Source: Micromonospora pattaloongensis (GTDB lineage: Bacteria; Actinomycetota; Actinomycetes; Mycobacteriales; Micromonosporaceae). Taken from it: DNA of 64,000 nucleotides. The position numbers and the translations under genes are program-made. The notes beneath the pieces are model-generated. The model was not told the origin of the DNA. It did not search any database and saw only the letters and a list, made by a program, of their open reading frames with translations. The stretch covers positions 90,072-154,071 of the forward strand of contig NZ_FNPH01000011.1 in NCBI RefSeq assembly GCF_900107255.1. Reading direction: 5' to 3'. Positions 1 through 9,254 of the stretch are shown one piece after another. Every line of letters begins with the position of its first letter. The stretch's first letter is position 1.

Positions 1-606
1 CGACTCGCCGGGCTCCCGGGAGAGCACGTGCAGCAGGTGCAGCCGCTCCCGGTACCGGTCCTTCAGGTCGGCGAGCTCCTCGGCGAACATCACGCTGCGG
101 GCCGTGCGGTTGCCGTACACCAGGGTGAAGGTGCTGTCGGGCTCCACGGCCAGGGCCGTCGCGACCAGCGCGAGCACCGGCGTGATGCCGGATCCGGCGA
201 CGACCGCGCCGTAGTGCCGCGTGCGGGCGGGGTCGAAGTCGGTGGTGAAGTGCCCCAGCGGCGGCATGACCTCGACGGTCTCGCCGGCCGCGAGCGCCGC
301 GCAGGCGAAGCTCGAGAACGCGCCCCCCGGCACCTCCCGCACGCCGATGCGCAGCCGGCCCCGCTCGGCCAGCTCCGTCGGCGTGGAGCAGATCGAGTAC
401 GAGCGCCGCACGTCCTCCCCGCTGTCCGGGTCGACCCGGCGCACGGTCAGGTGCTGGCCGGCCTTGAAGGCGAAGACCGCGCGCAGCTCGGCCGGCACGG
501 CGAAGGTGATCGCGACCGCGTCGTCGGTCAACCGGTCCACGGCGTCCACAGGCAGCGCGTGGAAGCTCGGCCGCCGCCGCGCGGGGCGGGTGATGGTGAC
601 TGTCAC
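1..606 (-). CDS. paaE: PaaE, reductase of phenylacetyl-CoA epoxidase (3' part missing)
   Basis: This is the N-terminal 202 codons of the electron-transfer subunit that passes electrons from NADPH through FAD and a 2Fe-2S centre to the PaaABC(D) epoxidase. The start is the GTG at 606, which overlaps the paaD stop as GTGA. The visible part contains the ferredoxin-reductase FAD-binding RRSYSIC motif, the VAGSGITPVLAL nucleotide-binding loop and YGNRT. The C-terminal plant-type ferredoxin domain lies beyond the left window edge. It is the last gene of an overlapping paaABCDE operon, which makes the family assignment firm. Confidence 0.93.
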   Translation of the reverse strand, partial: MTVTITRPARRRPSFHALPVDAVDRLTDDAVAITFAVPAELRAVFAFKAGQHLTVRRVDPDSGEDVRRSYSICSTPTELAERGRLRIGVREVPGGAFSSFACAALAAGETVEVMPPLGHFTTDFDPARTRHYGAVVAGSGITPVLALVATALAVEPDSTFTLVYGNRTARSVMFAEELADLKDRYRERLHLLHVLSREPGES

Positions 607-1076
607 AGTGCCTTCACATGGTCGAAGGGTTCACGGCAGGACCGGCAGCGCCACAGGGACTTGCAGGCGGTCGAGCCGAAGCGGCTGAGCTGCTCGGTCT
701 CGGCGGACCCGCAGCGCGGGCAGCGCACGCCCAGCGCGAGCGGCACCGCGCCGCGGCGCGCGGACGGCCCGGGCGGGGCGATGCCGGCGGCCGCCAGCTT
801 CGCCCGCCCCGACTCGGAGATCCAGTCGGTGCTCCAGGCCGGCGCGTAGACGGTGACCACCTCGGCGTCGGGGTGGCCGGCGGCGTACAGCGCGCGGCGG
901 ATGTCGGCGCGGATCACGTCCATCGCCGGGCAGCCGGTGTAGGTCGGCGTGATCGTCACGGTCACCCGGCCGGTGGTCGAGTCTACGTCGACGTCGCGCA
1001 GGACGCCGAGCTCGTCGATGGTGATCACCCGGATCTCCGGATCCACCACCGCGGCCACGGCCTCCCTCGCATTCAC
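603..1076 (-). CDS. paaD: PaaD, phenylacetyl-CoA epoxidase maturation subunit
   Basis: This 157-residue protein has an N-terminal MIP18/DUF59 domain (PEIRVITIDELGVLRDV, TPTYTGCPAMDVI) and a C-terminal zinc-finger-like CPRCGS...CRSC segment. Both are typical of PaaD, which is thought to help assemble or maintain the metal centre of the epoxidase. The GTG at 1076 is chosen because it forms a GTGA overlap with the paaC stop; longer reading upstream runs through paaC. The stop overlaps paaE in the same way, so translation of the operon is probably coupled. Confidence 0.93.
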   Translation of the reverse strand: MNAREAVAAVVDPEIRVITIDELGVLRDVDVDSTTGRVTVTITPTYTGCPAMDVIRADIRRALYAAGHPDAEVVTVYAPAWSTDWISESGRAKLAAAGIAPPGPSARRGAVPLALGVRCPRCGSAETEQLSRFGSTACKSLWRCRSCREPFDHVKAL

Positions 1077-1798
1077 CAGGTCGCTCCCGGGTGGGCGCGG
1101 TGCAGCACCTGCATCTCGGCCAGCAGGTAGGACAGGTGCTCCGTGTGGACCCCGTCCCGGCCGCCGGTTGGGCCCCACGCGTCGGCCGGCCGGGTCAGCG
1201 TCGCCTCGGCGAGCACCCGTTCCACCGTCGCCAGCCATGGTCCGCGCAGCGTGGCCGGATCGACGGGCGCGCGCTCATCGGCGGCGAAGAGCTCATCGGT
1301 GTACGGCCACAGCTCGTCGACCGCCGCCTGCATCCGCCGGTGCGACTCGGCGGTGCCGTCGCCGAGCCGAATCGTCCAGAGCGAGCTGTGATCGACGTGG
1401 TACGCGGTCTCGTTGCGGGCCTTGCCGGCGATCGCCGCAAGCCGCTCGTCGCCGCACTCGGAGAGCGCGGCGTAGAGCGGCAGTTGGTACGCGGAGAGGA
1501 AGAGCAGCTTCGCGATCGTGACGGCGAAGTCGCCGTTGGGCAGCTCGACGAGGAGCGCGTTGCGGAACTCCCGGTCGCCCCGCAGGTACGCCAGTGCGTC
1601 CTCGTCCCGGCCGGCCCCCTCCAACTCCCCCGCGTACGACAGCAGCAGCCGGGCCGCGCCGAGTTGGTCGAGGGCGATGTTGGCCAGCGCCACGTCCTCT
1701 TCCATCTCCGGCGCGGCGGCGTACCACTCGGCGAGCCGCTGCGAGGAGATCAACGCGTCGTCGGCGAGCCCGAGGACGTACTCGAACGTCGCGGTCAC
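1073..1798 (-). CDS. paaC: PaaC, structural subunit of phenylacetyl-CoA epoxidase
   Basis: The 241-residue ferritin-like protein begins at a GTG overlapping the paaB stop and reads [20 protein letters not shown]. In characterised systems PaaC pairs with PaaA to form the epoxidase core but lacks the catalytic di-iron site. Length and motifs (LYAALSECGDERLAAIAGKA, ETAYHVDHSSLW) fit the family. It lies third in paaABCDE with 4-base overlaps on both sides. Confidence 0.94.
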   Translation of the reverse strand: MTATFEYVLGLADDALISSQRLAEWYAAAPEMEEDVALANIALDQLGAARLLLSYAGELEGAGRDEDALAYLRGDREFRNALLVELPNGDFAVTIAKLLFLSAYQLPLYAALSECGDERLAAIAGKARNETAYHVDHSSLWTIRLGDGTAESHRRMQAAVDELWPYTDELFAADERAPVDPATLRGPWLATVERVLAEATLTRPADAWGPTGGRDGVHTEHLSYLLAEMQVLHRAHPGATW

Positions 1799-2082
1799 AG
1801 GTGCGCCACCCCGTCCGGGACCTGGTAGAAGGTCGGGTGCCGGTACACCTTGTCCGCCGCCGGCTCGAAGAAGGCGTCCTTCTCGTCCGGGCTGGACGCG
1901 GTGATCCCGGCGGCCGGCACGACCCAGATCGAGACACCCTCCTGACGGCGGGTGTAGAGGTCGCGGGCGTTGCGCAGCGCCATCGCCGCGTCCGGGGCGC
2001 GCAGGCTGCCGACGTGGGTGTGCGACAGCCCGCGCCGGGCCCGCACGAAGACCTCCCACAGCGGCCAACTGACGTCACTCAT
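1795..2082 (-). CDS. paaB: PaaB, small subunit of phenylacetyl-CoA epoxidase
   Basis: This is a 95-residue PaaB-family protein ([25 protein letters not shown] near the start, by position 2082-2005). PaaB is believed to bridge PaaAC heterodimers. The ATG at 2082 overlaps the paaA stop as ATGA, and no other start fits the usual family length. The [14 protein letters not shown] segment and a length of about 95 residues are family hallmarks. Confidence 0.95.
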   Translation of the reverse strand: MSDVSWPLWEVFVRARRGLSHTHVGSLRAPDAAMALRNARDLYTRRQEGVSIWVVPAAGITASSPDEKDAFFEPAADKVYRHPTFYQVPDGVAHL

Positions 2083-3143
2083 GCGGCGGCCTCCTGCCGT
2101 ACCCGGTCTTTCGCCGCGTAGGCCGCGGCCGCCTCCCGCACCCAGGCGCCCTCGCGGTGCGCGCGGCGGCGGTGTTCGATCCGCTGCCGGTTGCACGGGC
2201 CGTCGCCCTTGATCACCCGCATCAGCTCGTCGTAGTCGGGCTGGGTGTAGTCGTACGCCTGGCGCTGCTCGTTCCAGCGCAGGTCCGGGTCGGGCAGCGT
2301 CAGGCCCAGGATCTCGGCCTGCTGCACGCACATGTCGACGAAGCGCTGCCGCAGCTCGTCATTGGAGAACCGCTTGATCTTCCACGCCATCGACTGCTCG
2401 GAGTGCGTGGAGGCGGTGTCCGGCGGGCCGAACATGGCCAGCGACGGATACCACCAGCGGTCGATCGCGTCCTGGGCCATCGCCTTCTGCGCCGGGGTGC
2501 CGTGCGACAGCGTGTGCAGGATCTCGTAGCCCTGCCGCTGGTGGAACGACTCCTCCTTGCAGATCCGGATCATCGCCCGCGCGTAGGGGCCGTACGAGCA
2601 GCGGCAGAGCGGGACCTGATTCACGATCGCCGCGCCGTCCACCAGCCAGCCGATCGCGCCGACGTCCGCCCAGGTCAGGGTCGGGTAGTTGAAGATCGAG
2701 CTGTACTTCTGCCGCCCTTCGAGCAGCATCTGGACGAGCTCGTCCCGGCTCACGCCGAGGGTTTCCGCGGCGGCGTACAGGTAGAGGCCGTGCCCCGCCT
2801 CGTCCTGGACCTTCGCGAGCAGGATCGCCTTGCGCTTCAGCGACGGCGCCCGCGTGATCCAGTTGCCCTCCGGCTGCATCCCGATGATCTCGGAGTGGGC
2901 GTGCTGGGCGATCTGACGGATCAGCGTCTTCCGGTACGCCTCGGGCATCCAGTCCCGCGGCTCGATCTTCTGGTCCGCCTCGATCACGGCGGTGAAGTAG
3001 TCCCGCAGGGTCGCCTCGTCGGCGCCCTGCCGGCCGGCGGCGCCCGCCAGCCCGCGCTCAGCGGCGTCCCGCAGCGCCGCCTCGGCCGCCTCGACCTCAC
3101 CGAGAAGGCCACCGTCCGGGCCCGGGAAATCATTGCCGTACAC
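2079..3143 (-). CDS. paaA: PaaA, catalytic di-iron subunit of phenylacetyl-CoA epoxidase
   Basis: The 354-residue protein carries the two ferritin-fold iron-ligand motifs of the oxygenase, QDEAGHGLY and [11 protein letters not shown]. PaaA inserts one oxygen into the aromatic ring of phenylacetyl-CoA, the committing step of aerobic phenylacetate breakdown. The GTG at 3143 ([11 protein letters not shown]) is preferred, because a longer frame would read through the promoter and the inverted repeat at 3151-3191. A somewhat long N-terminus precedes the conserved core. It heads the operon; no paaK or paaG/Z genes are visible in the window. Confidence 0.93.
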   Translation of the reverse strand: MYGNDFPGPDGGLLGEVEAAEAALRDAAERGLAGAAGRQGADEATLRDYFTAVIEADQKIEPRDWMPEAYRKTLIRQIAQHAHSEIIGMQPEGNWITRAPSLKRKAILLAKVQDEAGHGLYLYAAAETLGVSRDELVQMLLEGRQKYSSIFNYPTLTWADVGAIGWLVDGAAIVNQVPLCRCSYGPYARAMIRICKEESFHQRQGYEILHTLSHGTPAQKAMAQDAIDRWWYPSLAMFGPPDTASTHSEQSMAWKIKRFSNDELRQRFVDMCVQQAEILGLTLPDPDLRWNEQRQAYDYTQPDYDELMRVIKGDGPCNRQRIEHRRRAHREGAWVREAAAAYAAKDRVRQEAAA

Positions 3144-3150
3144 GAGATAA

Positions 3151-3191
3151 GTGTTACAGCCACACCACCCCCAAGCCAAGACCTGTAACAC
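3151..3191. promoter_or_regulatory. Inverted-repeat operator candidate of the paa operon
   Basis: GTGTTACAG (3151-3159) and CTGTAACAC (3183-3191) are perfect 9-base inverted arms with centres 32 bp apart, about three helical turns. The inner arm lies only 8 bases before the paaA GTG, so a bound protein would cover the promoter or start. No regulator gene lies alongside. Control by a PaaR-type repressor is inference. Confidence 0.55.
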
Positions 3192-3224
3192 AACTCCCCG
3201 AAATACCTGCACCCCCTCAACCCC

Positions 3225-3299
3225 GTCGATCTTGCAGTTGTGGCCCATCTTCCGTACGTATTTGCCCCCTTTTGTCGGGGCCCAATGTGCAAGATCGAC
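3225..3299. repeat. Palindromic repeat, CGATCTTGCAGTT family, copy 1
   Basis: The outer arms GTCGATCTTGCA and TGCAAGATCGAC pair perfectly, and the homology continues into GTTGTGGCCC / GGGCCCAAT with mismatches. The element is about 75 bp. A better-preserved copy lies at 4277-4346, and a half copy lies at 30837-30859, so this is a dispersed family and not a simple terminator. Confidence 0.75.
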
Positions 3300-3332
3300 G
3301 AGGAGAGGCGGCGCGGTGCCGGCACGGGGTCG

Positions 3333-3359
3333 TTATCCACAGGTGGGGGCTTGTCCACA
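3333..3359 (+). other. Two DnaA-box-like 9-mers
   Basis: TTATCCACA (3333-3341) and TTGTCCACA (3351-3359) match the DnaA box and its common actinobacterial variant. They are in the same orientation, 18 bp start to start. There is no AT-rich unwinding region, dnaA or dnaN here, so this is not oriC. Function is unknown. Confidence 0.5.
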
Positions 3360-3413
3360 GGTTGGCCTGGTGCGGGTGGCGTGGGGACGGGGCGGCGGTG
3401 ATGCTGCGGCGGC

Positions 3414-4269
3414 ATGGAGAGGGAGCTGCTACGGGGGCGGGACGCGCCCAGTCGCCGGAGGTTGCGCGGCGGGGTGGAGCGCGCCGAACTCCACCGTCTC
3501 ACCCGCGGTGTCTACGCCGACGGACCGACCGGGTCAGGGTGGTGCGCCGAGGACGAGACGCTACGTGCGATGTTCTTACGGCTGCCGCCGCAGGCGCTGC
3601 TCGGTCGGCAGAGCGCGGCGCGGCGCCTGGGCTTCGGGGTGCTGCGTCCGGCCGGGATCCACGTCGTGTTGCCGCCGGAGGTCGCGCGTCCGCGTATCCC
3701 GGGAGTCGTGGTGCATCACGAGGTCCTGCCCGTGACCGCGCCCGTGCTCGTACGCGGCGTCCCGTGTGTGCCGCCGGCCCACTGCGCGATAGATCTCGCG
3801 CGGACGGTGCGGCGCGCCGACGCGCTGCCGGTGCTGGATGCGGTGCTCCGAGCCGGGCTGTGTGACATGGACGAGTTGCTCGCCGAGGTGGCACGACATC
3901 AGGCGCTCCGTGGGGTGCGGCAGGCGCGCGAGCTGGTTCCGCTGGCGGACGCCCGCGCCGAATGCCGGCAGGAGAGCCAGCTTCGGCTGGTGCTCATCGA
4001 CGGCAAGTTGCCCCCGCCGGAGCCGCAGATCTGGGTGACCGACAGTACGGCGTCAAGCGTTACCGGATCGACCTCGGCTATCGCGAGCGGCGGGTCGGTG
4101 TGGAGTACGACGGCGTTTCGCACCTCGATCGCGACCGGCTACGCACGATCGTGATCGCTCCAACTGGTTGGCCTGCAACGGCTGGACGATGCGCCACTTC
4201 ACGGACCGCGACCTGTACCACCGCCCCGCCCACATCGTCGCCACGATCCGCACCCTCCTCCGCCCCTAA
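3414..4269 (+). pseudogene. Decayed AbiEi-like/DUF559-type protein gene
   Basis: Frame 1 starts with ATG at 3414 and encodes MERELLRGRDAPSRRRLRGG with an AbiEi-antitoxin-like winged helix region, HRLTRGVYAD and QSAARRLGFGVL. After IWVTD (about 4042) the homology moves to another frame (RYRIDLGYRERRVGVEYDG), and after DRDRLR (about 4138) to the third (RSNWLACNGWTMRHFTDRD), ending with TAA at 4267. Each step equals loss of one base. The restored C-terminus looks like the DUF559 endonuclease-like domain with a VEYDG core. Two independent frameshifts argue for a dead gene; sequencing error is less likely but possible close to the G run. Confidence 0.75.
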
Positions 4270-4276
4270 CGCCCGC

Positions 4277-4346
4277 CGATCTTGCAGTTACGGCCGGGAT
4301 ATTCACCGTGAATCAGGACATATCCAGGGCCATAACTGCAAGATCG
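4277..4346. repeat. Palindromic repeat, CGATCTTGCAGTT family, copy 2
   Basis: The left arm CGATCTTGCAGTTACGGCC pairs over 19 bases, with one mismatch, with the right arm GGCCATAACTGCAAGATCG. Nested inside are GGATAT/ATATCC and the palindrome ATTCACCGTGAAT. The 70 bp unit would fold into one long hairpin in either strand. It begins 8 bp after the pseudogene stop. Confidence 0.85.
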
Positions 4347-4355
4347 CGGGAGAGT

Positions 4356-4391
<36 letters not shown>

Positions 4392-4399
4392 GGGGGGGG

Positions 4400-5296
<897 letters not shown>

Positions 5297-5487
5297 TCAC
5301 CGAACAGTGGTCGATCCCGCACCCGCCGCCGAAAACTCCGTCGCCGCCGGGGTCGCCGGCACGTAGCATCGAACGTTCGCGCTGCACGCGCGTCCCTCTC
5401 CCGAACCGGGCACAGCCGGCACCGCGCTGACGGAGCGCCGGGCGGCCCTGGTCATCGATCACGCACACGCGCCGGAAGGTACGTCGG

Positions 5488-7596
5488 ATGACCCTGCCCG
5501 CCCACCAGACGATCACCGAAGACGATCTCGACGCCCAGCTCGCCGCCGAGCGGGCCCACCTGGACGCCTCCCGGGCGGCGCTGCGCCGGATGCGCGAGCA
5601 CGCGGAGGCGCTCTTCTCGACCGGTCACACAGTGGCCGGCGACGCGTACACCGCGGAGGCGCTGGGCCGCCAGATGGCCCGCCGGATCGCCGAGCTCGCC
5701 GACGATCCGGACACCCCGCTGTTCTTCGGCCGCCTCGACCTTCGCCCCGAGCAAGATCTGCGTGATCAGGGGGCGGGGAGCACGACACGCCGCCACGACA
5801 CGAATCCACTCCCTGATCACGCGGATCATGCGGAACGGGCGCGGTTTCATATTGGGCGGCGGCATGTGGGGGACGCGGCGGGGGAACCGATGGTGTTGGA
5901 CTGGCGGGCGCCGCTGTCCCGGGCGTTCTACCGGGCCAGCGTGCGGGATCCGCAGGGGGTGGTCTCGCGGCGGCGGTTCGGGTTCAGCGGTGGGACGCTG
6001 ACCAGCTTCGAGGACGAACACCTGGATCGGGGCGAGGAGCTGGGGACCGGGTCACGGATCCTGACCGCGGAGATCGAACGCCCCCGCGTCGGCCCGATGC
6101 GTGACATCGTCGCGACCATCCAGCCCGAGCAGGACGAACTGGTCCGCGCCGAGCTGGACACCTCGATCTGCGTGCAGGGCGCGCCGGGGACCGGCAAGAC
6201 CGCGGTCGGCCTGCACCGCGCCGCGTACCTGCTCTATCAGCATCGGGAGCGGCTGCGCCGCGCCGGCGTGCTGATCGTCGGCCCCAACCGGGCGTTCCTG
6301 TCGTACATCGCCGCGGTGCTGCCGGCGCTCGGCGAGGTCGAGGTCGCGCAGACGACCGTGGAGGACCTGATCGCGCGGGTGCCGGTGCGCGCCACCGACG
6401 ACCCGGCGACGGCGAGCGTCAAACACGATCCGCGGATGGCGGAGGTGCTGCGGCGGGCGCTCGACGCCCGCATCGGACGCCCGGCCGAGTCGATCGTGCT
6501 CCCGGACGGGTCGTTCCGGTGGCGCGTCGGCGCCGAGGCGCTGGCCCGGGTGGTCGACGAGGTACGGCGCGAGGGGCTGCCCCACGCCACCGGCCGGGAG
6601 CGGGTGCGGGCGCGCGTGCTGGCGCTGCTGCAGCGGCAGGCGGAGGCGCGGCGGGCGGAATCCCCCAGCGACGCCTGGCTGCGCCGGGTGGCGCGGTCGA
6701 AGCCGGTCACCGCGTTCCTCGACGAGGTCTGGCCCGCCGTCACGCCCGAGGCGCTGGTCTTCGGGGTGCTCTGCGATCCCGAACCGGCCGCCGGCGACCT
6801 GTTCAGCCCTCAGGAGCGTGCGCTGCTGCGCTGGCCGAAGCCGCCGCGCTCGCCGAAGACGGCCCGGTGGACCGCGGCCGACGCCGTGCTGATCGACGAG
6901 GCCGCCGGGCTGATCGAACGCCCGCCGGGCTTCGGGCACGTGATCGTCGACGAGGCGCAGGACCTGTCGCCGATGCAGTGCCGGGCGATCGCCCGGCGCA
7001 GCGAGCACGGGTCGATCACGCTCCTCGGCGACCTGGCGCAGGGCACCGCGCCGTGGGCCGCCACCGACTGGCGCGACTCGCTCGCGCACCTCGGCAAGCC
7101 GGACGCCGCCGTGGTCCCGCTGACCGTCGGGTTCCGGGTGCCCGGCGCGGTGATGGCGCTCGCCAACCGGCTGCTGCCGGCGCTCGCCGTCGACGTGCCG
7201 CCGGGCGTGTCGCTGCGGGCCGACGGGACGCTCGAGCTGCGTACCGTGACCGACACCGACGCCGCGACGGTCACCGAGGTCCGCGCGGCGCTCGGCCACG
7301 ACGGCTCGGTGGCGGTGATCGCCGCGGACGCGGCGATCGAGCGGCTGCGCGCGGCGCTGCGCGCAGCCGGGATCGAGACCGCGACCGCCGAGCAGGTCGG
7401 TGCCGCGGGGCGGGTCACGGTGGTCCCGGCGACCCTGGTCAAGGGCCTCGAGTACGACCACGTGGTGGTCGTCGAGCCGGCCGAGATCGTGGCCGCGGAG
7501 CCCCGCGGGCTGCACCGGCTCTACGTGGTGCTCACCCGGGCCGTCTCCCGGCTCTCCGTGCTGCACGCCACCCCGCTGCCGGCGCCGCTGGGCTGA
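5488..7596 (+). CDS. helR: HelD/HelR-type RNA polymerase-recycling ATPase
   Basis: This 702-residue superfamily 1 helicase-like protein has an N-terminal coiled coil (residues 10-75), Walker A GAPGTGKTAVGL near residue 231, VDEAQDLSPMQ as motif II, and a C-terminal TLVKGLEYDHVVV/LYVVLTRA motor lobe. HelD/HelR proteins pull stalled RNA polymerase off DNA, and actinobacterial HelR protects against rifamycins. The ATG at 5488 follows GGAAGG. Residues about 92-113 come from an 11-bp-armed palindrome inserted in frame before FHIGRRHV, a conserved segment. I see no rifamycin-associated palindrome upstream. Confidence 0.88.
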   Translation: MTLPAHQTITEDDLDAQLAAERAHLDASRAALRRMREHAEALFSTGHTVAGDAYTAEALGRQMARRIAELADDPDTPLFFGRLDLRPEQDLRDQGAGSTTRRHDTNPLPDHADHAERARFHIGRRHVGDAAGEPMVLDWRAPLSRAFYRASVRDPQGVVSRRRFGFSGGTLTSFEDEHLDRGEELGTGSRILTAEIERPRVGPMRDIVATIQPEQDELVRAELDTSICVQGAPGTGKTAVGLHRAAYLLYQHRERLRRAGVLIVGPNRAFLSYIAAVLPALGEVEVAQTTVEDLIARVPVRATDDPATASVKHDPRMAEVLRRALDARIGRPAESIVLPDGSFRWRVGAEALARVVDEVRREGLPHATGRERVRARVLALLQRQAEARRAESPSDAWLRRVARSKPVTAFLDEVWPAVTPEALVFGVLCDPEPAAGDLFSPQERALLRWPKPPRSPKTARWTAADAVLIDEAAGLIERPPGFGHVIVDEAQDLSPMQCRAIARRSEHGSITLLGDLAQGTAPWAATDWRDSLAHLGKPDAAVVPLTVGFRVPGAVMALANRLLPALAVDVPPGVSLRADGTLELRTVTDTDAATVTEVRAALGHDGSVAVIAADAAIERLRAALRAAGIETATAEQVGAAGRVTVVPATLVKGLEYDHVVVVEPAEIVAAEPRGLHRLYVVLTRAVSRLSVLHATPLPAPLG
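5761..5821. repeat. Palindromic element inside the helR coding region
   Basis: CGTGATCAGGG (5761-5771) and CCCTGATCACG (5811-5821) form perfect 11-base arms around a 39-base centre that holds the direct repeat CACGACAC twice. It is read through in frame as an arginine- and aspartate-rich linker. It resembles the GATCAAGG palindromes at 58146 and 63743 but is not identical. Confidence 0.75.
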
Positions 7597-7609
7597 CCTG
7601 CCCCGTCGC

Positions 7610-9193
7610 TCATCCGGCACGGCCGCCGGTCGCGTGCGACTCGGTGAACACCGCGTGCAGCGCGTTCGCGGCGTGCTGCTGGGCGTCGCGGGCGGCGTCC
7701 AGCACCGGCGCCATCCCGAAGAACTCGTGTGGCACTCCCTCGTAGTGCCGGCACTCCACCTCGACCCCGGCCTGGATCAGCCGGTCGGCGTAGCGCTGCC
7801 CCTGCGTGCGCAGCGGGTCGCGCTCGGCGGTGATGACGAGCGTCGGCGGCAGCCCGCGCAGCCGGTCGGCCGGGGCGTTGAGCACGTCGAACCGGGGGTC
7901 CTTCGCCGCCTCGGGCGTCGAAAAGGTGTGCTTGGCGTACCAGCTCAGCGCGGCCCGGCTGAGCGGTCGGGCGTCGGCGGAGTCCGCGCACGACTCGTTG
8001 TCGATCGTCCCGGTGACCATCGGGTAGACCAGCAGCTGGAACGCGGGGAGCCAACCCCCCTCGGCCCGCAGTTGCAGGCAGGTCGAGGCCGCCAGGTTGC
8101 CGCCCGCCGACTCCCCGGCGATCGCGATCCGGTCGGGGTCGCCGCCGAGGTCCGCGGCGTGGTCGTAGATCCACCGCGTCGCCTCCAGCGCGTCGTCGTG
8201 CGCGGCCGGGAACGGGTGCTCCGGGGCGTGCCGGTACTCCACCGACACCACGATGCACTGCTCGCGGTTGGCCAGCCCGCGCGGCGTCGAGTCGTACGAG
8301 TCCAGGTCGCCGATCACGAAGCCGCCGCCGTGGAAGTAGATCACGATCGGCATGTTGCGGGCCGACACCGGCGGGGTCGGGCGGTAGACGCGCAACGCGA
8401 TGTCGCCGCTGGGCCGCGGGATCGTGATGTCCTCGACCGACCCGACCGGCTCCGGATCGGTGGGACGACCGGTGTCGGCCAGCACCCGCGAGACCGCGTC
8501 CGCCGGGGTGGGCTGCTTGCGGGCCCGCTGCGGCTCCAGCGTCTCGATCGGCTTCGGGTTCAGCGACGAGTACGCGTCGAGCACCTGCTGTGCCTGCGGT
8601 TCGAGCAGCCCGGAGGCGTCCGTGGCGAGCTTGTTCTGCCGCCCGCTGGTGCGGTCCCGCACCTTGTCGACCATCGCGGCGGGTGCCCCGAACGCCCGGG
8701 TGACCGGCGGGGCGCCGGTCGCGGACGGGTGCGGGCGGGTCGGCGCGCGCCGCTTGGCGTCCGCGAACGCGGCGCCGAGCTCGGCCATCCGGCGCGGCCC
8801 GACCGCGTCGCGCAGCGCCGGCAGCGACTCCCGCTCCTCCTCCGGGACGTGCTTGCGCATCTCGGCGATCAGCCGGTCGAGCGCCTCCTCGAAGTCGGGG
8901 CTGCCCGGGTTGTTGCGGTCGATGCTCGCCAGGCACTCCTGGATCCGCTGGTGTTCGGCGCGGATCCGGTCGGTCAGGCCGCGCCCGTCGGCGGCCGCGC
9001 CGGCCAGGTCCGGGTAGACGGCCAGCTCCGCGGCGGTCGTGTGCAGCGACAGCTGGTAGATGAGCTGGTCGGCGAGGGTACGGCGATCGCCCCGCTTGGC
9101 TTCCAGGTGCTGGAAGATGCGCTCGATGGCGGCGTGATCGTCACTGATCGCCCGGTCGACGTCGCCGGGCAGCGTCTCGTACGGCAGCGCCAT
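7610..9193 (-). CDS. Hemerythrin-like domain fused to an HSL-family esterase
   Basis: The 527-residue protein joins two known folds. Residues 1-135 form a hemerythrin HHE four-helix bundle with candidate metal ligands in DDHAAIERIF, SLHTTAAELAVYP, RAEHQRIQE and KHVPEEERE. Residues about 270-520 form an alpha/beta hydrolase of the hormone-sensitive-lipase group: the HGGGF oxyanion loop, GESAGGN nucleophile, ERDPLRTQG acid and GVPHEFFG histidine. A basic, proline-rich linker joins them. The catalytic triad appears complete, so esterase activity is likely; the HHE domain could sense oxygen or redox state. No partner operon; a GNNT-N15-GGGTAT promoter-like site lies upstream. Confidence 0.87.
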   Translation of the reverse strand: MALPYETLPGDVDRAISDDHAAIERIFQHLEAKRGDRRTLADQLIYQLSLHTTAAELAVYPDLAGAAADGRGLTDRIRAEHQRIQECLASIDRNNPGSPDFEEALDRLIAEMRKHVPEEERESLPALRDAVGPRRMAELGAAFADAKRRAPTRPHPSATGAPPVTRAFGAPAAMVDKVRDRTSGRQNKLATDASGLLEPQAQQVLDAYSSLNPKPIETLEPQRARKQPTPADAVSRVLADTGRPTDPEPVGSVEDITIPRPSGDIALRVYRPTPPVSARNMPIVIYFHGGGFVIGDLDSYDSTPRGLANREQCIVVSVEYRHAPEHPFPAAHDDALEATRWIYDHAADLGGDPDRIAIAGESAGGNLAASTCLQLRAEGGWLPAFQLLVYPMVTGTIDNESCADSADARPLSRAALSWYAKHTFSTPEAAKDPRFDVLNAPADRLRGLPPTLVITAERDPLRTQGQRYADRLIQAGVEVECRHYEGVPHEFFGMAPVLDAARDAQQHAANALHAVFTESHATGGRAG

Positions 9194-9229
9194 GGCGTCC
9201 CCTCCTCCAGCGTCGGCTGCCCGGAGCGC

Positions 9230-9254
9230 ATACCCGGGAAAAGCCCGCTGATGC
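9230..9254 (-). promoter_or_regulatory. Stress-sigma-type promoter candidate for the hemerythrin-esterase
   Basis: On the minus strand the sequence reads GCAT, 15 bases, GGGTAT. This fits the GNNT-N14-16-GGGTA(C/T) pattern reported for Streptomyces sigma-B/sigma-H promoters. It ends 37 bases before the start codon. The motif is short, so the match may be chance. Confidence 0.4.

Noticed and set aside
3300..3413. Chromosomal origin of replication
   Set aside because: Only two DnaA boxes are present, with no box cluster, AT-rich region, dnaA or dnaN.
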